Counted from the stretch's first letter, positions 54,699 through 64,000 are shown. The stretch: 64,000 bases of DNA from Pseudomonas schmalbachii (GCF_017589465.1 NZ_JAELYA010000001.1:744001-808000), one strand, 5' to 3'. Notes: generated by a model not told the origin, from the letters alone. Program-made: numbers and translations.

Positions 54699-54712
54699 AA
54701 TTGCGTGCAATT
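54699..54712. promoter_or_regulatory. candidate OspR operator upstream of gpx-ospR
   Basis: AATTGCGTGCAATT is a perfect 6-2-6 palindrome in an AT-rich context, 48-61 bp upstream of the gpx start. It resembles the AATTG...CAATT half-sites bound by OhrR/OspR proteins. Confidence 0.6.
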
Positions 54713-54758
54713 CAATTACTCAAAAGATAGGCCCGACCTGATGGGCGGGCCCGGGAAC

Positions 54759-55154
54759 TCAGGTGCGCGGCACCAGCTTCAGCGATGCCGAGTTGATGCA
54801 GTAGCGCAGGCCGGTCGGGCGCGGACCGTCGGGGAACACATGGCCCAGGTGCGCATCGCACTGCTTGCAGCGCACCTCGATGCGATGCATGCCATGGCTG
54901 GAATCCTCGTATTCGGCGATCGCCTCGGCGGAAACCGGCTGGAAGTAGCTTGGCCAGCCGCTGCCGGAATCGTACTTGGCGTCGGAGTCGAACAGCGCCG
55001 TGCCGCAGCAGACGCAGTGATAGATACCGGGGGTCTTGGTGGCGTAGTACTCGCCGGTGAAGGCCCGCTCCGTCCCGCCGAGGCGGCAGACATGGAACTG
55101 CTGGTCCGTCAGTTCCTCGCGCCAGCTTTCCAGGGGCTTTTCGATCTTGTCCAT
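54759..55154 (-). CDS. msrB: peptide methionine-(R)-sulfoxide reductase
   Basis: 131 residues. Catalytic Cys119 in RYCINSASL; zinc ligands Cys47/Cys50 (CVCC) and Cys96/Cys99 (CKQC); [10 protein letters not shown] substrate loop. Start ATG 55154 gives GAGG seven bases upstream; the ATG two codons earlier is too close to it. It repairs protein Met-R-sulfoxide with thioredoxin. It is first in the msrB-gpx-ospR run, but a 107-bp gap containing the OspR operator candidate precedes gpx, so two promoters are likely. Confidence 0.96.
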   Translation of the reverse strand: MDKIEKPLESWREELTDQQFHVCRLGGTERAFTGEYYATKTPGIYHCVCCGTALFDSDAKYDSGSGWPSYFQPVSAEAIAEYEDSSHGMHRIEVRCKQCDAHLGHVFPDGPRPTGLRYCINSASLKLVPRT

Positions 55155-55468
55155 CGGCATACCTCATCTTCGAAAAAAGCCCGGCCGCTCTCTTTTCCGG
55201 GAACCGGGCCGCACGTATGATGCGTGACTGCAAGAGCTGGTTCAGAATCTGCCGCGCGAAACCCCTTCAGCGATAAAAAAGCCTTAAAAAAGGCACTTTT
55301 TCGCTCATATCTCCGCTTTCCAGGCATTTTCCAGATATACGGCCGTGGCGCGCGAGGCTCCGGACCAGTTCTACTGACGCCAGTCTGTCACCCGCGTTAC
55401 AGCCTGCCAAGCCGAGCGCTCCACGCCCGGCCGCTGGCGCGGGGTTCGTCCACTTCGGGAACCACATC
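55155..55468. other. divergent control region msrB / alaA
   Basis: 314 bp. Two hairpins are visible. A GC-rich one (GCCCGG...CCGGGC, about 55178-55213) sits near the msrB start. An A/T-flanked one (AAAAAGCCTT-AAA-AAGGC then ACTTTTTCG, about 55275-55303) looks like a small terminator or attenuator. No gene is supported. Confidence 0.5.
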
Positions 55469-56680
55469 ATGCAGGTCAGCAAATCGAACAAGCTCGCCAA
55501 CGTCTGCTACGACATCCGCGGGCCGGTGCTCAAGCACGCCAAACGCCTGGAAGAGGAAGGCCATCGCATCCTCAAGCTGAACATCGGCAACCCGGCGCCG
55601 TTCGGTTTCGAAGCGCCTGACGAAATCCTCCAGGACGTCATCCGCAACCTGCCGACCGCCCAGGGCTACAGCGACTCCAAGGGCCTGTTCAGCGCGCGCA
55701 AGGCGGTGATGCAGTACTACCAGCAGAAGCAGGTGGAAGGCGTCGGCATCGAGGACATCTACCTCGGCAACGGCGTATCCGAGCTGATCGTGATGGCCAT
55801 GCAGGCGTTGCTGAACAACGGCGACGAAGTGCTGATCCCGGCGCCCGACTACCCGCTGTGGACCGCCTCGGTGGCGCTCGGCGGCGGCAAGCCGGTGCAC
55901 TACCTGTGCGACGAGCAGGCCGGCTGGTTCCCCGACATTGACGACATGAAGGCGAAGATCACCCCCAATACCAAGGCATTGGTGCTGATCAACCCGAACA
56001 ACCCGACCGGCGCGGTGTATTCGAAGGAAGTCCTGATGGACATCGTCGAACTGGCGCGCCAGCACAACCTGGTGCTGTTCTCCGACGAGATCTACGACAA
56101 GATCCTCTACGACGAAGCCCAGCACATCTCCACCGCCTCGCTGGCGCCGGACGTGCTCTGCCTGACCTTCAACGGCCTGTCCAAGTCCTACCGGGTGGCC
56201 GGCTTCCGCTCCGGCTGGGTGGCGATTTCCGGTCCGAAGCACAAGGCGCAGAGCTACATCGAGGGCCTCGACATCCTCGCCAACATGCGCCTGTGCGCCA
56301 ACGTGCCGAGCCAGCATGCGATCCAGACCGCGCTGGGCGGCTACCAGAGCATCAACGACCTGGTGCTGCCGCACGGCCGCCTCTACGAGCAGCGCAACCG
56401 CGCCTGGGAACTGCTCAACGACATCCCCGGGGTCAGCTGCGTCAAGCCGATGGGTGCGCTCTACGCCTTCCCGCGCATCGATCCGAAGGTCTGCCCAATC
56501 CACAACGACGAGAAGTTCGTCCTCGACCTGCTGCTCTCCGAGAAGCTGCTGATTGTCCAGGGCACCGCCTTCAACTGGCCGTGGCCGGACCACTTCCGCG
56601 TGGTCACCCTGCCCCGCGTCGACGACCTGGAACAGGCCATCGGCCGCATCGGCAACTTCCTCAAGACCTATCGCCAGTAA
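55469..56680 (+). CDS. alaA: glutamate-pyruvate aminotransferase AlaA
   Basis: 403 residues, class I PLP aminotransferase. LNIGNPAPFGFEAP and SDSKGLFSAR near the N-terminus; PDYPLW stacking residue; INPNNPTGAVY with the pyridine-contact Asn; FSDEIYDKI Asp; Schiff-base Lys239 in FNGLSKSYRVAGFRSGW; C-terminal Arg in WPWPDHFRVVTLP for the substrate carboxylate. It makes alanine from pyruvate and glutamate. Followed after 23 bp by a small conserved gene on the same strand. Confidence 0.95.
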   Translation: MQVSKSNKLANVCYDIRGPVLKHAKRLEEEGHRILKLNIGNPAPFGFEAPDEILQDVIRNLPTAQGYSDSKGLFSARKAVMQYYQQKQVEGVGIEDIYLGNGVSELIVMAMQALLNNGDEVLIPAPDYPLWTASVALGGGKPVHYLCDEQAGWFPDIDDMKAKITPNTKALVLINPNNPTGAVYSKEVLMDIVELARQHNLVLFSDEIYDKILYDEAQHISTASLAPDVLCLTFNGLSKSYRVAGFRSGWVAISGPKHKAQSYIEGLDILANMRLCANVPSQHAIQTALGGYQSINDLVLPHGRLYEQRNRAWELLNDIPGVSCVKPMGALYAFPRIDPKVCPIHNDEKFVLDLLLSEKLLIVQGTAFNWPWPDHFRVVTLPRVDDLEQAIGRIGNFLKTYRQ

Positions 56681-56703
56681 ACGGAGCACGGCGGCGCCAT
56701 CCC

Positions 56704-57153
56704 ATGGACCTGCAGATCGATGATTTCTACAAGGATGCCGCCGCCGGCCTGCTCACCCTGTACCGGGCCTTCCCGCGCAAGATCGCCCTCTACGTCGAGG
56801 ACCTGATCGGCCGCGAGGACCCCGACGAGTTCGGCCTGCCGAGCATTCGTCACCAGAGTTGTCTGGGCACCCTCATCTGGCTGGCCGAGGAAGGCTACCT
56901 GCGCTTCGACAGCGCCATCCGCTACGAAGCCCTCGACCAGGCGGTGCTCACCGAGAAGGCCTTCCTCCGCCTCACCCGCTGCGTGCCCCACGCCGTGCGC
57001 GATGGAGAGCTGCCGCCAAGCGTGCGCCGCGAGCAGGCGACGCTGGCCTTCCAGTTGCGCTCCGCACTCGCCGAGCGCCATGGCGAACGCGTCGCCCGCC
57101 TCACCCGCATGGTCTTCGAAAGCGATCTGCCCCGCGCCAGCGACATAGTTTGA
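56704..57153 (+). CDS. conserved Pseudomonas hypothetical protein (PA2829-like)
   Basis: 149 residues, soluble. It looks like a winged-helix-type alpha/beta fold: PRKIALYVEDLIG, RHQSCLGTLIWLAEEGYLRFDSAIRYEALDQAVLTEKAFLRL (about 45-90), then a helical end. No catalytic motif. ATG 56704 follows alaA by 23 bp, so likely cotranscribed with it. Function unknown. Confidence 0.82.
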   Translation: MDLQIDDFYKDAAAGLLTLYRAFPRKIALYVEDLIGREDPDEFGLPSIRHQSCLGTLIWLAEEGYLRFDSAIRYEALDQAVLTEKAFLRLTRCVPHAVRDGELPPSVRREQATLAFQLRSALAERHGERVARLTRMVFESDLPRASDIV

Positions 57154-57163
57154 AATAGTCGCC

Positions 57164-57193
57164 GCGTTGAATAGCGTATGGGCCGCCCGTATA
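57164..57193 (+). promoter_or_regulatory. possible sigma32 promoter of htpX
   Basis: GCGTTGAA (57164-57171), 14-bp gap, CCCGTATA (57186-57193) resemble the heat-shock boxes CTTGAAA / CCCCATNT, about 110 bp before the htpX start. HtpX is a known heat-shock/membrane-stress protease in E. coli. Confidence 0.42.
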
Positions 57194-57301
57194 TACCCGC
57201 CATAATTTCAACAGTCTTTACGGCGCCGCCGCGCGCGCCCACGGAATCACGACAATAATTTCAGTCGCAAAGCGCCTGATACCTGAGGAGTAGCCTTTTC
57301 C

Positions 57302-58174
57302 ATGATGCGCATCCTGTTGTTCCTGGCCACCAACCTGGCAGTTCTGGTGATCGCCAGCATCACCCTCAAACTGCTCGGAGTGGACCGCTTCACCGGCCAG
57401 AATTACGGCAGCCTGCTGATCTTCTGCGCCGTGTTCGGCTTCGCCGGCTCGCTGGTCTCGCTGTTCATCTCGAAGTGGATGGCGAAGATGAGCACCGGCA
57501 CCGAAATCATCAGCCAGCCGCGCACCCGTCATGAACAGTGGCTGCTGCAGACCGTCGAAGAGCTCTCCCGCGAAGCCGGGATCAAGATGCCCGAGGTCGG
57601 CATCTTCCCCGCTTACGAAGCCAACGCCTTCGCCACCGGCTGGAACAAGAACGACGCGCTGGTAGCGGTCAGCCAGGGCCTGCTGGAACGCTTCTCGCCG
57701 GAAGAAGTGAAGGCCGTGCTGGCCCACGAGATCGGCCACGTGGCCAACGGCGACATGGTCACCCTGGCGCTGATCCAGGGCGTGGTGAACACCTTCGTGA
57801 TGTTCTTCGCGCGCATCTTCGGCAACTTCGTCGACAAGGCGATCCTGAAGAACGAGGACGGCCCGGGCATCGGCTACTTCGTTGCGACCATCTTCGCCGA
57901 GCTGGTACTGGGCATCCTCGCCAGCATCATCGTCATGTGGTTCTCGCGCCGCCGCGAATTCCGCGCCGACGAAGCCGGCGCCCACCTGGCCGGCAGCGGC
58001 GCGATGATCGCCGCACTGCAACGCCTGCGCGCCGAACAGGGCGTGCCGGTGCAGATGCCCGACACCCTGGCGGCCTTCGGTATCAACGGTGTGCTGAAGC
58101 ACGGCCTGGCCGGCCTGTTCATGAGCCACCCGCCGCTGGAAGAACGCATCGAGGCCCTGCGCAACGCACGCTGA
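57302..58174 (+). CDS. htpX: membrane zinc metalloprotease HtpX
   Basis: 290 residues. Two N-terminal spans (about 4-24 and 36-57), then M48 protease with HEIGH at 142-146 and the third zinc ligand Glu in [15 protein letters not shown] (about 222). Two further hydrophobic segments lie near 155-180 and 190-215. It degrades damaged inner-membrane proteins with FtsH. The gene starts ATGATG; the first ATG (57302) is kept because homologues begin [11 protein letters not shown]. Strong terminator follows. Confidence 0.97.
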   Translation: MMRILLFLATNLAVLVIASITLKLLGVDRFTGQNYGSLLIFCAVFGFAGSLVSLFISKWMAKMSTGTEIISQPRTRHEQWLLQTVEELSREAGIKMPEVGIFPAYEANAFATGWNKNDALVAVSQGLLERFSPEEVKAVLAHEIGHVANGDMVTLALIQGVVNTFVMFFARIFGNFVDKAILKNEDGPGIGYFVATIFAELVLGILASIIVMWFSRRREFRADEAGAHLAGSGAMIAALQRLRAEQGVPVQMPDTLAAFGINGVLKHGLAGLFMSHPPLEERIEALRNAR

Positions 58175-58202
58175 GCCACACGACAAACCGTTTTTTTGGG
58201 AC

Positions 58203-58229
58203 AGGGCGACGAAAGTCGCCCTTTTTTTA
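58203..58229 (+). terminator. intrinsic terminator of htpX
   Basis: AGGGCGAC-GAAA-GTCGCCCT followed by TTTTTTT; stable GNRA-type tetraloop and long U-run. Confidence 0.95.
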
Positions 58230-58248
58230 TCAGCGCCATGCTGCCCAT

Positions 58249-58330
58249 GCAGGTTGGCGCTGAGCTTGCGAAGCCCAACGGTGCAACGCCCGGCAGATGT
58301 TGGGCTTCACTGCGTTCAGCGCCAACCTAC
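58249..58330. repeat. REP-type paired palindrome, GTAGGTTGG family (copy 5), ending in the modC stop codon
   Basis: Left end GCAGGTTGGCGCTGAGC (GTAG mutated to GCAG), right end CAGCGCCAACCTAC. The CTA at 58327-58329 is the minus-strand TAG stop codon of modC. Lies between convergent htpX and modC. Confidence 0.85.
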
Positions 58331-59409
58331 GCCAGCAGCGCTACGGATTTGATCTGAGCCCATACCGGCAGCCCCGGCTTCAAGCCGAGCTGGTCGTGGG
58401 AAAAGCGGGTGATCCGCGCCAGCAGCGGCGTACCGGCGACATCCAGCTTCACCAGCCGGTGCGCCGGATTGTCCGTGTCGACGATCTCAGCCACCGTCGC
58501 CGGCAGCACATTGAGGATGCTGCTGTGCGCCTGCCGCTCCAGGCTCAGGCTGACGTCCCGCGCCTGGACCTTGATCCGCAATGCCCTGCCCTGCGCCAGC
58601 GCGGCGTGGGCAAGACGAATGCCCAGGTCAGTCCCCGGCAGGCCGACGCTGAGCAGGCCGTAGTCCGCGTCATGGCCGAGCACATGGCCGTCGATGACCA
58701 CGCCGGCGTCTTCCAGCAGCGAGGTCGGCAGGTCGGTACGCGCCAGGGTGGCGCCGACCGGTCCGCTGGCCAGCACGCGGCCACCCTCCAGCAGCACCAG
58801 ATGATCGGCCAGCCGCGCGACTTCGTCCGGCGAGTGGCTGACGTAGAGGATCGGGATATCCAGCTCGTCGTGCAGGCGCTCCAGGTACGGCAGGATTTCC
58901 GCCTTGCGCTTGAGGTCGAGGGCGGCCAGCGGTTCGTCCATCAGCAGCAGCTTCGGGCTGGTGAGCAGCGCCCGCGCCATGCCGACCCGCTGCCGCTCGC
59001 CGCCGGAAAGGTTGCGCGGCATGCGCTCCAGCAGGTGATCGATGCCGAGCAGGTCGACGGCCTGCCGCAGTTCGACGCGATGCTGGTCGCGCGGCACGCG
59101 CTTCATGCCATAGGTGAGATTGCGCCGCACCGACAGGTGCTCGAACAGATTGGCCTCCTGGAACACATAGCCGATGGCGCGCTTGTGCGGCGGCAGGAAC
59201 AGGCCGCGCTCGCTGTCCTGCCAGACTTCGCCGTTCACCGCCAGATAGGCCGTGGCGGCCTTCTCCAGACCGGCGACGCAGCGCAGGCAGGTGGTCTTGC
59301 CCGAGCCGGAATGGCCGAACAGCGCGCTCACTCCGCGTCCAGGCATTTGCAGGTCCACATCCAGGCTGAATGCCGGATAGTCCAGGCGGAAACGCGCCTC
59401 GATACTCAT
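58327..59409 (-). CDS. modC: molybdate ABC transporter ATP-binding protein
   Basis: 360 residues. Walker [15 protein letters not shown] (about 32-45), signature [16 protein letters not shown], Walker [13 protein letters not shown], switch His in [13 protein letters not shown]. The C-terminal TOBE/Mop domain (about 290-358, [17 protein letters not shown]) binds molybdate for trans-inhibition, typical of ModC. Start ATG 59409, one base past the modB stop. The stop codon lies inside a REP element, immediately after the codons for ALLA. Confidence 0.96.
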   Translation of the reverse strand: MSIEARFRLDYPAFSLDVDLQMPGRGVSALFGHSGSGKTTCLRCVAGLEKAATAYLAVNGEVWQDSERGLFLPPHKRAIGYVFQEANLFEHLSVRRNLTYGMKRVPRDQHRVELRQAVDLLGIDHLLERMPRNLSGGERQRVGMARALLTSPKLLLMDEPLAALDLKRKAEILPYLERLHDELDIPILYVSHSPDEVARLADHLVLLEGGRVLASGPVGATLARTDLPTSLLEDAGVVIDGHVLGHDADYGLLSVGLPGTDLGIRLAHAALAQGRALRIKVQARDVSLSLERQAHSSILNVLPATVAEIVDTDNPAHRLVKLDVAGTPLLARITRFSHDQLGLKPGLPVWAQIKSVALLA

Positions 59410-59410
59410 T

Positions 59411-60088
59411 TCAGGTCCATGACTGCGAGCGCCGGCTGGCATACACCGCCAGCAGCACGAAGAAGGAAAACACCACCATGCCGCCGGCCAGCCAGTGCGC
59501 CTGGGCGTACTCCATGGCCTCGACGTGGTCGAATATCTGCACCGAGACCACGCGGGTCTTCTCCGGGATGTTGCCGCCGATCATCAGCACCACGCCGAAC
59601 TCGCCGACCGTATGGGCGAAACCGAGGATGGCGGCGGTGACGAAGCCCGGCCGGGCCAGCGGCAGGACCACGCTGAAGAAGCAGTCCAGCGGGCTCGCCC
59701 GCAGCGTCGCGGCGGCCTCCAGCGGGCGCGTGCCGATGGCTTCGAAAGCGTTCTGCAGCGGCTGCACCACGAACGGCAGCGAATAGAACACCGAGCCCAC
59801 CACCAGCCCGGCGAAGCTGAACGGCAGCAGGCCGATGCCCATTTGCTGGGTCAACTGGCCGATGGGACCGTTCGGCCCCATGGTCACCAGCAGGTAGAAG
59901 CCGATCACCGTCGGCGGCAACACCAGCGGCAGCGCCACCACCGCGCCCACCGGCCCCTTCAGCCAGGAGCGGGTGCGTGCCAGCCACCAGGCGATCGGCG
60001 TGCCGATCAGCAGCAGGATCAGGGTGGTCAGCGATGCCAGTTCGAGGGTCAGGACAATGGCCGAGATATCCGCCGACGTCAGGGGCAT
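59411..60088 (-). CDS. modB: molybdate ABC transporter permease
   Basis: 225 residues with five to six spans. The ABC permease EAA loop is visible as [33 protein letters not shown] sequence (about 140-168). N-terminal [33 protein letters not shown]. It forms the inner-membrane channel with ModC and receives molybdate from ModA. Twenty bases separate it from modA. Confidence 0.96.
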   Translation of the reverse strand: MPLTSADISAIVLTLELASLTTLILLLIGTPIAWWLARTRSWLKGPVGAVVALPLVLPPTVIGFYLLVTMGPNGPIGQLTQQMGIGLLPFSFAGLVVGSVFYSLPFVVQPLQNAFEAIGTRPLEAAATLRASPLDCFFSVVLPLARPGFVTAAILGFAHTVGEFGVVLMIGGNIPEKTRVVSVQIFDHVEAMEYAQAHWLAGGMVVFSFFVLLAVYASRRSQSWT

Positions 60089-60108
60089 CGCTGTTTCCTT
60101 CCTTGTGG

Positions 60109-60927
<819 letters not shown>

Positions 60928-61016
60928 CTATAACTCCAGGCGCCCCGAAGGAAAGCCGACCGGCCCGGCAGCGAGCCGCTCCGGCGAAAGAAACCCAGAG
61001 CCCAGGAGAACAGGCC

Positions 61017-61445
61017 ATGAAAGTCAGCGCACGCAACGTATTCAAGGGAACCGTCAAGAACCTGCGCGATGGCGCGGTGAACGCCGAGGTGGTGGTCGCC
61101 CTGCCCGGCGGCGCCGAGCTGGTGGCGATCGTCACCGAAGGCAGCGTGAAGAGCCTGGGCCTGGCCCAGGGCAAGGAGGTCTACGCGCTGGTCAAGGCGC
61201 CGTGGGTGATGCTGATGACCGAAGGCAGCGACATCCGCCTGTCCGCGCGCAACTGCCTGCCGGGCAAGGTCAAATCCGTGGCCGACGGCGCGGTGAATGC
61301 CGAAGTGGTCCTCACCCTGGATGGCGGAACCGAAGTGGTCGCCGTGGTCACCCGCGATGCCGTCAACGAACTCGGCCTGGCTCCTGGCGTCAGCGCGACG
61401 GCGGTGATCAAGGCTTCCCATGTGATCCTCGGAGTTCCTGCCTGA
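61017..61445 (+). CDS. molbindin (two Mop/TOBE domains)
   Basis: 142 residues formed by two tandem Mop repeats (about 1-68 and 72-140), each starting SARN-x-x-x-G-x-V-K and containing DGAVNAEVVV and LGLA-x-G. Molbindins oligomerise and store or buffer molybdate in the cytosol. Divergent from modA, so it completes a molybdenum homeostasis cluster. A GAGAGCCCGC/GCGGGCTCTC hairpin follows the stop. Confidence 0.93.
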   Translation: MKVSARNVFKGTVKNLRDGAVNAEVVVALPGGAELVAIVTEGSVKSLGLAQGKEVYALVKAPWVMLMTEGSDIRLSARNCLPGKVKSVADGAVNAEVVLTLDGGTEVVAVVTRDAVNELGLAPGVSATAVIKASHVILGVPA

Positions 61446-61455
61446 TGACTATCCG

Positions 61456-61480
61456 GAGAGCCCGCCGCGAGCGGGCTCTC
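61456..61480 (+). terminator. terminator-like hairpin after the molbindin gene
   Basis: GAGAGCCCGC-CGCGA-GCGGGCTCTC, ten pairs, followed by TTCCC; stem strong, U-run poor. Confidence 0.6.
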
Positions 61481-61651
61481 TTCCCTGCCCCGCAATTTGC
61501 CAGAGCGCGGCGTCTTGCACAGCACCCGTTATAGCAAAAATTACATAACGAAAGAGGTATTGCCGCGACAATGGATGCGAATGCCGGGCATGCATTCTGC
61601 ATTTTCTGACCTAAAGGTCAATTTCTAGATCCTGTAGCGGAGGATCACGCC

Positions 61652-62140
61652 ATGCGTCTCGAAGGCTCCTGCCACTGCGGCGCCGTCAGGTTCAGCCTGG
61701 AAAGCGCCCACCCCTACCCGTATCAGCGCTGCTACTGCTCGATCTGCCGCAAGACCCAGGGCGGCGGCGGTTATGCGATCAATCTGGCCGGCGACTCGCG
61801 CAGTCTGAAGGTGCGCGGGGCCAAGCGGGTCAGCGTCTACCACGCGAAGATCAAGCCGGAAGGCGCCCGCCGCGCCTACACCAGCAGCGCCGCCCGGCAT
61901 TTCTGCAGCCTCTGCGGCAGCGCGCTGTGGCTGTACGACCCGACCTGGCCCGAGCTGATCCACCCGTTCGCCTCGGCCATCGACACGCCGCTACCGGTCC
62001 CGCCGGAGCACACCCACCTGCTGCTCGACTCGAAGGCGCCGTGGGTGGAAGTGGATGAGCGGCCGGGCGACAAGCTGTTCGACGGCTATCCCGAAGAGTC
62101 CATCGCGGAGTGGCATGAACGTCTGGGATTGTGTCGGTAA
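61652..62140 (+). CDS. GFA-fold zinc protein (glutathione-dependent formaldehyde-activating family)
   Basis: 162 residues. Zinc-binding cysteines in SCHCGAVRF (Cys7, Cys9), RCYCSICRKTQGG (Cys27, Cys29, Cys32) and HFCSLCGSALW (Cys85, Cys88) follow the Gfa pattern. Many family members are named for formaldehyde-glutathione condensation, but that activity is disputed even for Gfa itself, so only the fold is assigned. Single gene between the molybdenum and ergothioneine clusters. Confidence 0.88.
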   Translation: MRLEGSCHCGAVRFSLESAHPYPYQRCYCSICRKTQGGGGYAINLAGDSRSLKVRGAKRVSVYHAKIKPEGARRAYTSSAARHFCSLCGSALWLYDPTWPELIHPFASAIDTPLPVPPEHTHLLLDSKAPWVEVDERPGDKLFDGYPEESIAEWHERLGLCR

Positions 62141-62250
62141 GAGCATTTCATCCCTAGCGTTCGTGGCCTGATTCCAATTGCAACTTTCGATATTCCGTCG
62201 AGTCAGTTCCAATTAGACCCTATGCCCGCGTCCGCCCAAGGAGAAGCGCC

Positions 62251-63534
62251 ATGCGCCATCCCGTTCGCGAGATTTCGGAATCAGGTACACCGGCTCTGCT
62301 GCAGCGCTTCCGGCACGTGCGTGCAGCCAGCGAGGCGATCTGCGCGCCGCTGTCCGTCGAGGACCAGGTGATCCAGAGCATGCCCGACGTCAGCCCGCCG
62401 AAGTGGCACCTGGCGCATGTCAGCTGGTTCTTCGAGGCCTTCCTGCTGAAGCCCTTCCTGCCCGGCTACCGCACGCCGGAGCCGCTCTACGACCACCTGT
62501 TCAATTCCTACTACGAGACCCATGGCACGCCCTTCACCCGTGCCCGGCGCGGGCTGATCTCGCGGCCCGGAGTGGCCGAGGTCATTGCCTTCCGCGCGCA
62601 TGTCGACCGGGCCATGGAGGAACTGCTCGGCGCGCCGCCGGAGCAGCACGCCGAAGAGATCGCCCGCCGCGTCGAGCTCGGCCTGCAGCACGAACAGCAG
62701 CACCAGGAACTGCTGTTCATGGACATCAAACACATCCTCGCGCAGAACCCGCTGCACCCGGCCTATCGCACCGACCTGGCGCCGCCACCGACGACGCCGG
62801 CCGCGCCGCTGCGCTGGCACGAATACGCCGGCGGCCTGCACCAGATCGGCCATGACGGCCAGGGCTTCGCCTTCGATTGCGAGATGCCGCGCCACCGTGA
62901 ATTCCTCGGCGACTTCCGCCTGGCCAGCCGGCCGGTGAGCAACGGCGACTACCTTGGCTTCATCATCGACGGCGGCTATGCGCGCAGCGAGCTGTGGCTG
63001 TCCGACGGCTGGAACGAGGTGCGCCAGCACGGCTGGCACGCGCCGCTGTACTGGCTGTGGGAGGACGACGAGTGGTACGAGCTGACCCTCGGCGGCCTGC
63101 GCCCGCTGGACCTCAACGCGCCGGTCTGCCACCTGAGCTTCTACGAGGCCGACGCCTACGCCAACTGGGCCGGCGCGCGGCTGCCCACCGAGGCGGAGTG
63201 GGAAGTGGCGGCGGCGAAGCTGCCGCTGCAGGGCAACTTCGTCGACAGCGACCACTTGCAGCCGGTCGCCGCGGCGGACGATCCGCATGCGCCGCAGCAG
63301 ATGTTCGGCGATGTCTGGGAATGGACCGGCAGCGCCTACCGCCCCTACCCGCGCTTCCAGCCGCTGCCCGGCAGCCTGGGGGAATACAACGGCAAGTTCA
63401 TGAGCGGCCAGATGGTGCTGCGCGGCGGCTGTTGCGCGACACCGCGGGACCACATCCGCTGCACCTACCGCAACTTCTTCTATCCCGCCATGCGCTGGCA
63501 GTTCGCCGGACTGCGCCTGGCCAAGGAGGCTTGA
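62251..63534 (+). CDS. egtB: ergothioneine biosynthesis sulfoxide synthase EgtB
   Basis: 427 residues. DinB-like N-domain with iron ligands His56 (KWHLAHVSWFFE), His147 and His151 (LQHEQQHQELLF), i.e. the HX3HXE-type arrangement. The formylglycine-generating-enzyme-like C-domain (about 190-425) contains YEADAYANWAGARLPTEAEWE, DVWEWTGS and RGGCCATPRDHIRCTYRNFF. It joins a thiol (cysteine or gamma-glutamylcysteine) to hercynine with O2. The next gene encodes the hercynine-forming methyltransferase, which supports EgtB over OvoA or SenA-type paralogues. No egtC or egtE is visible before the window ends. Confidence 0.9.
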   Translation: MRHPVREISESGTPALLQRFRHVRAASEAICAPLSVEDQVIQSMPDVSPPKWHLAHVSWFFEAFLLKPFLPGYRTPEPLYDHLFNSYYETHGTPFTRARRGLISRPGVAEVIAFRAHVDRAMEELLGAPPEQHAEEIARRVELGLQHEQQHQELLFMDIKHILAQNPLHPAYRTDLAPPPTTPAAPLRWHEYAGGLHQIGHDGQGFAFDCEMPRHREFLGDFRLASRPVSNGDYLGFIIDGGYARSELWLSDGWNEVRQHGWHAPLYWLWEDDEWYELTLGGLRPLDLNAPVCHLSFYEADAYANWAGARLPTEAEWEVAAAKLPLQGNFVDSDHLQPVAAADDPHAPQQMFGDVWEWTGSAYRPYPRFQPLPGSLGEYNGKFMSGQMVLRGGCCATPRDHIRCTYRNFFYPAMRWQFAGLRLAKEA

Positions 63535-64000
63535 ATGGCCCTCGCAGTCAACTTCCACGACCGCCTGGCGCACGACGACAGCGCCTCGCTGCGCGATGAA
63601 GTCCTCGCCGGATTCGCCGCCGGGCCGAAACGCCTGGCGCCGAAGTTCTTCTACGACCGGCGCGGCTCCGAGCTGTTCGAGCAGATCACCCGCCTGCCCG
63701 AGTACTACCTGACGCGCACCGAGGAAGGCATCCTCGCCAGCGCCGCCGACGACATCGCCGACCGCCTCGGCCGCGACGTCACCCTGGTGGAACTGGGCAG
63801 CGGCGCCAGCCGCAAGGTCCGCCTGCTGCTGGAGGCACTGCGCCCGGCGCGCTACCTGGGCATCGACATCTCCCGCGACTTCCTCCTGAGCAGCACGCAA
63901 CGACTGGCCGACGACTATCCCTGGCTGAACGTGCACGCGCTGCACGCCGATTTCTCCCACCCGCTGGCGCTGCCCCGTCCGCTGGATGACGGGCGGCCGG
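63535..64000 (+). CDS. egtD: L-histidine N-alpha-methyltransferase EgtD (cut by window end)
   Basis: First 155 codons only; the frame is open at base 64000. FFYDRRGSELFEQITRLPEYYLTRTE near residues 38-63 is the EgtD signature, followed by the SAM-binding VELGSGASRKVRLLLEAL and LGIDISRDFL. It trimethylates histidine to hercynine, the EgtB substrate. ATG follows the egtB stop directly, with AGGAGG inside the last egtB codons, so the two are coupled. Confidence 0.93.
   Translation, partial: MALAVNFHDRLAHDDSASLRDEVLAGFAAGPKRLAPKFFYDRRGSELFEQITRLPEYYLTRTEEGILASAADDIADRLGRDVTLVELGSGASRKVRLLLEALRPARYLGIDISRDFLLSSTQRLADDYPWLNVHALHADFSHPLALPRPLDDGRP

Overview
The window is chromosomal DNA of a high-G+C gammaproteobacterium, almost certainly a Pseudomonas from the P. 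aeruginosa lineage. From memory, gene content and order follow three blocks of P. aeruginosa PAO1: gltA-sdhCDAB-sucAB-lpdG-sucCD-braB; the dusA-tal-rssCB-mlaA...queF-copRS...sagS-ospR-gpx-msrB-alaA-htpX stretch; and modABC. The blocks are joined differently here and carry extra genes, so this is a relative rather than P. aeruginosa itself. No prophage, plasmid, integrative element, CRISPR array or defence island was seen. Almost every base is assigned to an ordinary core or soft-core gene.

Layout. 1-3.7 kb: two PaaI-type thioesterases, a small lipoprotein, a DUF599 membrane protein and the branched-chain amino-acid carrier BraB. 4-17 kb: the TCA-cycle superlocus, sdhCDAB-sucAB-lpdG-sucCD on the minus strand and gltA divergent on the plus strand. 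17-26 kb: a chemoreceptor with inverted domain order, a FecI/FecR/TonB-receptor iron-uptake module behind a Fur box, an unpaired ETF alpha subunit and a DUF1329 protein. 26-33.5 kb: dusA, tal, the RssB/RssC stress-signalling pair, MlaA, a GntR regulator divergent from a PhnZ-like HD protein, a DUF4404 protein and QueF. 33.6-38.7 kb: copper resistance, cupredoxin-copA-copB divergent from copRS around a CopR box. 39-49 kb: an ABC-2 exporter, two GST-fold proteins, FadE, small proteins, an Lrp regulator with ornithine cyclodeaminase, and a Glu-Gly-Gly tRNA operon. 49.5-58 kb: free-Met-sulfoxide reductase, a DUF815 ATPase, the biofilm sensor SagS, the msrB-gpx-ospR peroxide operon, AlaA and HtpX. 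58.3-64 kb: modABC, a molbindin, a Gfa-fold protein and egtBD (ergothioneine), the last gene cut by the window end.

The most striking non-coding signal is a set of palindromic REP-type elements whose ends read GTAG. They belong to several unrelated sequence families. They sit almost only at gene 3' ends, mostly between convergent genes. In three cases (lrp, ospR, modC) the TAG of the element is the in-frame stop codon of the neighbouring gene. A separate 140-bp palindromic MITE has landed in the loop of an intrinsic terminator downstream of braB. Among proteins, the oddest are the orphan ETF alpha subunit, in which a normally conserved flavin-contacting arginine is leucine, and a CopA oxidase with no twin-arginine leader. 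I did not find a clearly new multi-gene system. The REP/stop-codon association is the best candidate for something undescribed.
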